Assembly: GCA_024138025.1 (NCBI GenBank)
Contig: JAMXBD010000173.1
Location: 1,302,001-1,366,000 of the forward strand
DNA length: 64,000 nt
From: Combretum micranthum
Taxonomy: Eukaryota; Streptophyta; Magnoliopsida; Myrtales; Combretaceae
Direction: 5' to 3'
Positions 57,766-64,000 of the stretch are shown in pieces. The position numbers were made by a program, and so were the translations under genes. The notes beneath the pieces were generated by a model that worked only from the letters and a program-made list of their open reading frames with translations, was not told where the DNA came from and did no database searches. How positions within the stretch are numbered: position 1 is the stretch's first letter; each line of letters opens with the position of its first letter.

Positions 57766-59734
57766 TATTGTTAATTTATTGCAATTTGAAGAACGATATT
57801 TGCACCAAATTGAAAAAATTATCTACCATTTCCCATTACATTTGTCAGTGGTTTTCATGAGATGACATTTTTGTTTAAAGCGTGCTTTACTTTACTCTAC
57901 ATCAACGGTTTAAGCATTCATTTGACAGCTCAAGCGATCTCATAAAATAAATCCTCTACAAAATTCATGAGGAGAGATCTTGGGAAATTCTATCATCATG
58001 TCATTAATTTTGACGAAATCAATCTCATCACTATTTAACGACTCGTATAATACTTCAACAATGAGCAAATCACAAAAAATAGTTAATATTTTAATTATTA
58101 TATTTATTTTAACGGTTAGATGATTAATTGGACGATCTCGTTGATAGGACCGTATAAGCTATGTCTTCTATGTGTGTGTTACATATAAATATGTATTCAT
58201 GTGTATGTGTGTGATAGAGTGATCACAAACTTAATCATGGCACTTTTCTTAGTGGAGCTGTTGAAAAGAGTTGCGGCTTTCCGATAAAACCGGTAAACAA
58301 ATTTAGGAAAGGCGGATAATACGACAAACCGTCCACATGTGAGATTTGTGAAAAACGATAATGATCAGAGGATGCACGAAACTTTCACCAGACTGCCAAA
58401 GAAATTTCGAGCCACCTTATCATAGGCAAAGACTCCAAGGAATTGAAAAAGTCTTCTTTTAATCGTTTCTTCCTCGGTCTAAAGTTCAAGCAGCGTCGTG
58501 TTTTAATTTACACTTAAGACTATTTGAATAATTTTTTTGGGTTCAATTTGAGCTTTATTATAAACAACTTAGCGAGCTTGAAAATCAAAATGTTTAGATT
58601 AACACTTTGGTTGGGTTGGATAAAACCTATGGAAAACAAATGAAAGTAACAAAAAAAAAAGAAAATAGAAAAATACGTGCTGCGATTGACAACTTTCTTT
58701 CTAAATGCTTAGGAGTAAAAAATTTTCAACTAATTCTCTTTACTATAATAGCAATTTAATTAGGCATATTCTTTACAAAGCTATAACTGTAATAGCAATT
58801 TGAAATCTCTATTACCTAATAACAATTCAACGATGAATTAATTTTTTTCCTAAATTAAAATTTTATTACAAAAAAATTATATTATCCCATCATTAATTTT
58901 CACCAAAACAGGCCCTATCAACCATCCAACAACTCACACCATACCCACGATTCAATCATTAAAATGATTAATATTTAAATATTTATTTTAATGATTAGAT
59001 AATTGATTAGACCACATCGACAAAACTATAGAGACTATCTTCCATAGTAATAGCAATTTCTTTACAACTTTATTCGTTTAGTAAAAAGATTAGGCAAATT
59101 ATAAGACATCATATTATCTAAATCTTAGTACTTAAAAAAAAGAGGTAAAAATTTCTTTTCAATAACTTTCTCCACTGATTTTCATTGTTCCTCATTAACA
59201 AACAATGGAAATGGTTTTTCTTTTATCTTTTTGGCCCCTCACATGCTTTATTTGATATTTATTATAATCAAAACTTTACAGTTACTTACAAATAAAATAC
59301 TAATGGCTTATAGTACTAAATAATCATAAAAGCTTCACCGGTGGTCATCAACGACAACTAGCAGTGGCAGTTAGCAAACATAGAAAGCCATAATGGAAAG
59401 TCATGTAGAAAATAATAATAATAATCCTCTATTAGAAATAGTAATTTTCACCCTCCTTGCATGATGAAGTTTAAGATTTCCTAGTTCTAGTAAAATAGAA
59501 CTAAACTCCTAACTAAGCAACAAGAACAAACATTTCAGCTCAATCAAATTCTCACATGCTTTATGGAAAATGAAGTGATGTTTACCTAGCATCAGCACCT
59601 CTTTTTTTTTTTTCTTTTTTTTTTTTTTATCAATTACGATGGGGAGAGGGATTTAAAAGAATAAAAGAAGAGATGCCACTAGACCATTGGTTATACGTTT
59701 GCATTCTAATGAAATGAAAAAAGATCTTGTCATT
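57766..59734. other. Intergenic stretch upstream of the methyltransferase 3' end
   Basis: It is AT-rich. Two weakly similar blocks (58080-58150 and 58965-59040) share 'aatatttaa/atatttattttaa' and 'gattaattgga'-like sequence. Long T runs near 59600-59630 precede the gene's end on the minus strand. No gene was recognised. Confidence 0.65.
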
Positions 59735-62700
59735 TTATATCTTTCTGTACATTCTTCTATATATTTTAGCTCCTTCGAATTCAGCATGGATTTCTCTTTC
59801 TGTTCTTATCCCCATTGGATTGCTTACTATCCATCCATCATTGTCACACAAAATGTCTGGATCAACCAAGTCGATATGTTGAAGCACATTGTTCTTCTCA
59901 TCAAACTGATTTCTCATGTCAACTGCAACTTCTGGCACATCAGACTGAATCAATACCTGTATAAATAAGAAGAAGTAAAATAATTACCCATTTAAATAAG
60001 AATGTAATAATAAAATGCCATGCCACATATTTACATAACAAGTTGCAAAATTTTCAGCAGGAAAGTAGAATATAGCAGCACCTTCTTATCAGACATCTAA
60101 ACGCAACTACTAACAAATATGTTTCAGGATCACACTTATGCAACTAGATATATACAGATACATCCAAATCACTGAAAAACTATTGGGTCAGACATCCAAG
60201 GCATATGGTTTTATCCTGCACAGATGGCTCTACTGCAGGAAAAAAGAGCATGGAATTGAAGAAAGAAAATCTGTAGTGCTATGCCACACCATGATACAAT
60301 AGACAGACCGCAGGCTAATCAAAGTAAGACATGTATTGACTAATGAAAACCAATTTCATGATCCTTTAGTCTTTTTGTGTCTCCACATAAGGTTCTAGGT
60401 TTGTTTGAATTTTCTAATTTTCATATGTATCCCATTTGTATATGATCTGATCTATATTGTGTATTTATTTGTATTTTATTTCTTATAAATATTTATTTGA
60501 AAACGAAGAATAATAAAATACTAAAACAACCAGAAAAAGATGAAACAATATGTAATTATGTATATTTCAACATTGGTTCTACATAGGGATTGATTAGTCC
60601 TACCATACCTAGTTTACATATCCAGGTCTATCTGCATATGAACATGCTGTTCTCATCACTGTTCTGAGCCATTTTGTCACTTTCATTTTAACAAGGTATC
60701 GGAGGAAGGTTCAATCTGTTAGATTTGATGTAGTTCTGTAATTACTGGTTATAAAATTACATTGAATCTAACAACGATACTGTTATGACTTGAAAAGATT
60801 TAAAATACTAGATGAAGTGTAAACAAGCATGTGGCACAACAAAGAGGTGCAGCAGACACACCTTTCCTCCAGGTGATAAATGGGCCACGATTGAATCAAC
60901 CAGAGGCTTTTGCACAATCCTCCTTTTATGATGTCTTTTCTTGAAATGAGGATCTGGACACTACATCAGAATTAGAGTAAAGACTATTAGGCGCATAAGC
61001 ATAAATAAGAGCTAAATATCGTTATTAAATAATACTAATAAAAAAAAGCTTGAGTAACTAAGAAATGGACTACATTCAAAGCAAGGAAGCCCAAATTATC
61101 GACAAAATGCACAATAAAAACAGAAGAGCATAACATAACTTTCCCCTAGAGAGTAACAAAAGAGCATTAAGCCCTTCACTTTGACTATTTCAAAATCCCA
61201 CATGCAAAGAAATGGCAATGAGTGATAATAAACTTGGAGAATTCATATTTATTAAGTACAATATTCCTCCTTTCAAAAGGAAAATTTCTCTATACCAAAT
61301 AAGCAGAAATAACTAGTCAAAATAGATATACTCACAAGGATTGAGACCAACATCAACGGACCAGGATAACCTGATACAAGATCATTGAACGAAACCGTGG
61401 CATTTGAAAACAAGAAATGTCTGCAAAGAAAAACTTACATGACGGTCAATCACATAAAAATTTTTGCATAAACATCCTAAGTAAATAATCCCACAAGATT
61501 TATATCAGCAGAAAGTCATACAAGTTGTCAAGACCAAGTTCTTTTACCCAGCATTCAGCACGTTGGACCAGCTGCAGAAAACATTCAAAATTATAAGAAA
61601 AGGATATTCACATACTGAGATTTAACAATAATTCCAAAATCAGCATACATTGATACAATTTGAAGTAGTCCAAAGTTTAGAAGTAACCCAACATGTTCAT
61701 TCCCATACTTTCTGCCTTATCTCTAACCCCAAATAATTTCCCCAATCATGGTTTGTTTTTGCCAGCCATGTAAGAAATCTTCCACTGCCTGGGAAATTTG
61801 TAGATTATCAGTTGAAGTTATACACAGCACGTTACCTTGCAACAACGGATTATTTTACCGTAAAGTGGATGCATAAATCAAGACCTCCAATTCCTATTTT
61901 TACACAATAACATAAACAAGTAAACAACAGCATCATTCACCCCTTATTCCATGGGTGGGTTTGGCAATATGAATTAAAATCTCTAGATCTAGAACCTCAG
62001 TTAATGTCCAAAATAATAGTTAAAGCAAAAGCCACAACACCTGAACCAAATTAACCACCAGTTTGTGTGTTATATCCATGGACACCATGAATTCTTTTGC
62101 AATAACATGTTGGACAGAAATAAGATCAACTTAAATAATCATTTCCCCATGTTCATTAGTCACAAGAGCACAAAAGTGTGCATAGAATTCAGAGGATTCA
62201 AGCACAACAGCTTCCAATATCAACCACTACTTGCAAATAGACTGCAACTAACAATTATGCATGCTATTGGCCAACTCGAGAAGCCCGTTTGGTAGAAAAA
62301 ACAAGCAAATAACTCAGTGACATGTTTTCTACTAGAATGTAAAAGTTACCGCATCCAATATCCACCATTAATGGTAAATTTGGATCCTTGTAGACAGTGT
62401 TCCAATCAGGTATTTCCACTGGTTTCTGCCATATATTGTCATGGAAAGAAACAAACAAGTAATTACTAAATTTGAAATATTAACATCAAAAGCACTACAG
62501 ACAATGGATTAGCAGAAATTCAAGAAAACTCACAGAGAAAGAGGAACTGAGAGGATTAACATGTTGTCTGATTCTGACATGACCCAAGTCCTAAAACAGG
62601 AACAGGAAAACAAGAAACAAGTCAGTGCAGTCTCCACAGACACAAAGACTGGACCTTTTATAATGTTCAGGTGCAAAAAGGAAAGGCTGTTTCATTTTAT

Positions 62701-62909
62701 TTTACCCCGGAGACTTTGTGGGGAAGATTGAGATCAGCGTACTCTAAAGCTACAAGGTCAGGACTTCTTAATTGCTGCTGTTTTTGTACATGTGTTGTGC
62801 AGCAAAAGTGGCAAGGTCTTCTGTTTGAAACGAGAACTGAAGAAGAAGATGGGGTTACTGAGGAAAAAGATTGCTTCCAACACAAACCCAAACCCAGTTT
62901 CATCATCAT
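59735..62909 (-). CDS. tRNA (guanine-N7-)-methyltransferase, probably plastid-targeted (290 aa)
   Basis: Eight exons with intact frames and GT-AG introns: 62909-62706, 62590-62534, 62425-62350, 61788-61709, 61571-61522, 61420-61336, 60960-60862, 59956-59735. The enzyme (TrmB family, Methyltransf_4) uses S-adenosylmethionine to methylate N7 of guanosine 46 in the tRNA variable loop. The SAM-binding loop is LMVDIGCGSGRFL (joined over an intron). Further family motifs are NYLGLEIRQK, CPDPHFKKRHHKRRIVQ, LSPGGK, IQSDVPEVAVDM and the C-terminal NPMGIRTEREIHAEFEGAKI. The first 40 residues are Ser-rich with few acids and read as a transit peptide. It appears orthologous to a single-copy Arabidopsis plastid-type gene. 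The ATG at 62909 is the first in frame. Confidence 0.93.
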
Positions 62910-63077
62910 TGTCGAATTCAAGGTAGATAGGAAATGCCGGATTCTGCAATTTGGGGGGTGACTTTGCTTGACCAAGCTGGTTCTTCAACTTCCCTCATGT
63001 TTTTCAATCCGTTTCGAGTCTTCTTTTTTATGGGTAACGGTGATAAGGGTGCGGAATCGGCCCGCTTTGTACTTCTA

Positions 63078-63084
63078 AGGCCCA
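63078..63084 (-). promoter_or_regulatory. Site II element (TGGGCCT) upstream of the methyltransferase
   Basis: On the minus strand TGGGCCT lies about 170 bp before the ATG. TGGGCY site II elements bind TCP factors and are frequent before plant genes for translation and organelle functions, which fits a tRNA-modifying enzyme. Confidence 0.5.
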
Positions 63085-64000
63085 GCACCAGACACAGGGC
63101 CGAAATGCATAGACCCAGGATCAGGAATCTGTAATGCTAGAAAAACAAAAATGAACTTCTAATTATTATACCTTTTAGCCATCTTAATTTTCCTTGATTA
63201 AAATTTAACATCACTGCCATTGTAACTGCTTACTAACTATTTGAATTTAATGTCACACCCCTTTGGTGCCATTTATCTAAATGAATTGAGCTTCATCAAC
63301 CATCTAGGTTCACAGATTGACTCATAACCAAAGTTCATATTTTAAATAGATTAGTGGATTTGATATGTATAATTATATAATTAATACAGAAAAATTAATT
63401 TTTAAATTATATATACAAAAATAACTTAATTTTTATTTACTAATCTCTCATTTATTTATATATTTATTCATTTTAAATACTTAGTTTCTAGATTGAACTT
63501 TATCTTTAAGGCTCGTAAACCAATCGAACTTGACTTGATTTAAATTTGTCTCAACTCGACCTCCATTTGTAAATAAATCAAGCTTAAGTTCAAAATAAAA
63601 CTTATTTATCTAAACAAATCAAACTCAAATTTGAAATACAGATGTAGACACCTAATTTTTGTCCATTTAAGATCCAGGCTCGACAAAAGATTAAGCCTAA
63701 ATTTTAGGCTTGATAAGAAAAAAATAACTTGAACTCAATAATTTTAAACAAATTAAGTTCGATCTTTTATAACCTCAAGCTAGCTTGTTGGTAGTACTAA
63801 TGACAATCTTTAATCTAAAGAAAAATTAAATAACGTATCAATTTAAATGGAAGGAAAACCTTCCACCTTCTATATTTACACTTTTTTCCTACCATCATCC
63901 CTCCGGATGATAAAGTTTGCAAATTATGTGGCAATCATTCTTTTTTATCTCTCGCCTTCACATTTATGCACTTTCCTATTTTAAAATTTTATTTTTTATT
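63085..64000. other. Upstream intergenic DNA to the window end
   Basis: It is AT-rich; no gene, RNA or clear transposon was recognised. Short Lys/Asn/Phe-rich frames are chance. Confidence 0.65.

Noticed and set aside
62671..62961. 96-codon plus-strand open frame
   Set aside because: Antisense to the first exon of the methyltransferase gene, which has clear family homology.

Overview
This is a window of a plant nuclear genome, most likely a eudicot. It is AT-rich, has GT-AG introns of very uneven size, and carries several classes of plant transposable element. Three host genes can be modelled with confidence; most of the rest is transposon or transposon debris.

Layout. Position 1-3566 is the 5' part of a Copia-type LTR element on the minus strand (gag, tRNA-iMet primer site, 2.04 kb LTR). 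Position 3700-6640 is a decayed element with a MULE-type zinc knuckle and a plant mobile domain (PMD), bounded by direct repeats that contain a 27-bp near-palindrome. A truncated Harbinger-like end at 6660 lies just upstream of the main gene. Position 7067-32621 (+) is a 26-exon gene for a protein of about 2,157 residues that I cannot name. It has a probable N-terminal beta-sandwich, a long helical middle, and a charged coiled-coil, Arg/Ser-rich tail. Its long introns hold a TRIM with target-site duplication, a second decayed TRIM, a MITE, a LINE fragment, a Gypsy remnant and two local tandem duplications. Position 32622-36045 is intergenic. Position 36046-38270 (-) is a two-exon glycine-rich/YPPxG-repeat protein gene with a 1-kb leader intron.

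Position 38655-44381 looks like a PIF/Harbinger transposon. It has a near-intact DDE transposase and a frameshifted SANT/Myb-like ORF1, plus two exons of a host alpha/beta-hydrolase gene between the putative termini. Position 45479-50168 is a gag-only, Tat-like Gypsy derivative interrupted by an LTR-like insertion. Position 51141-57760 is an old full-length Gypsy element (-) with two LTRs and the 5-bp target duplication CTTTA. Position 59735-62909 (-) is an intact eight-exon gene for a probably plastid-targeted tRNA (guanine-N7)-methyltransferase.

Six single-base-type frame breaks lie in the large gene although all its splice sites are intact, and at least four more lie in the Harbinger genes. 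Many are in or next to short homopolymers, which looks more like uncorrected indels in a draft assembly than like gene death. I did not see an obviously new molecular system. The most unusual items are the palindrome-bearing repeats around the MULE/PMD remnant, the hydrolase exons inside the Harbinger element, and the concentration of mobile DNA in one gene's introns.
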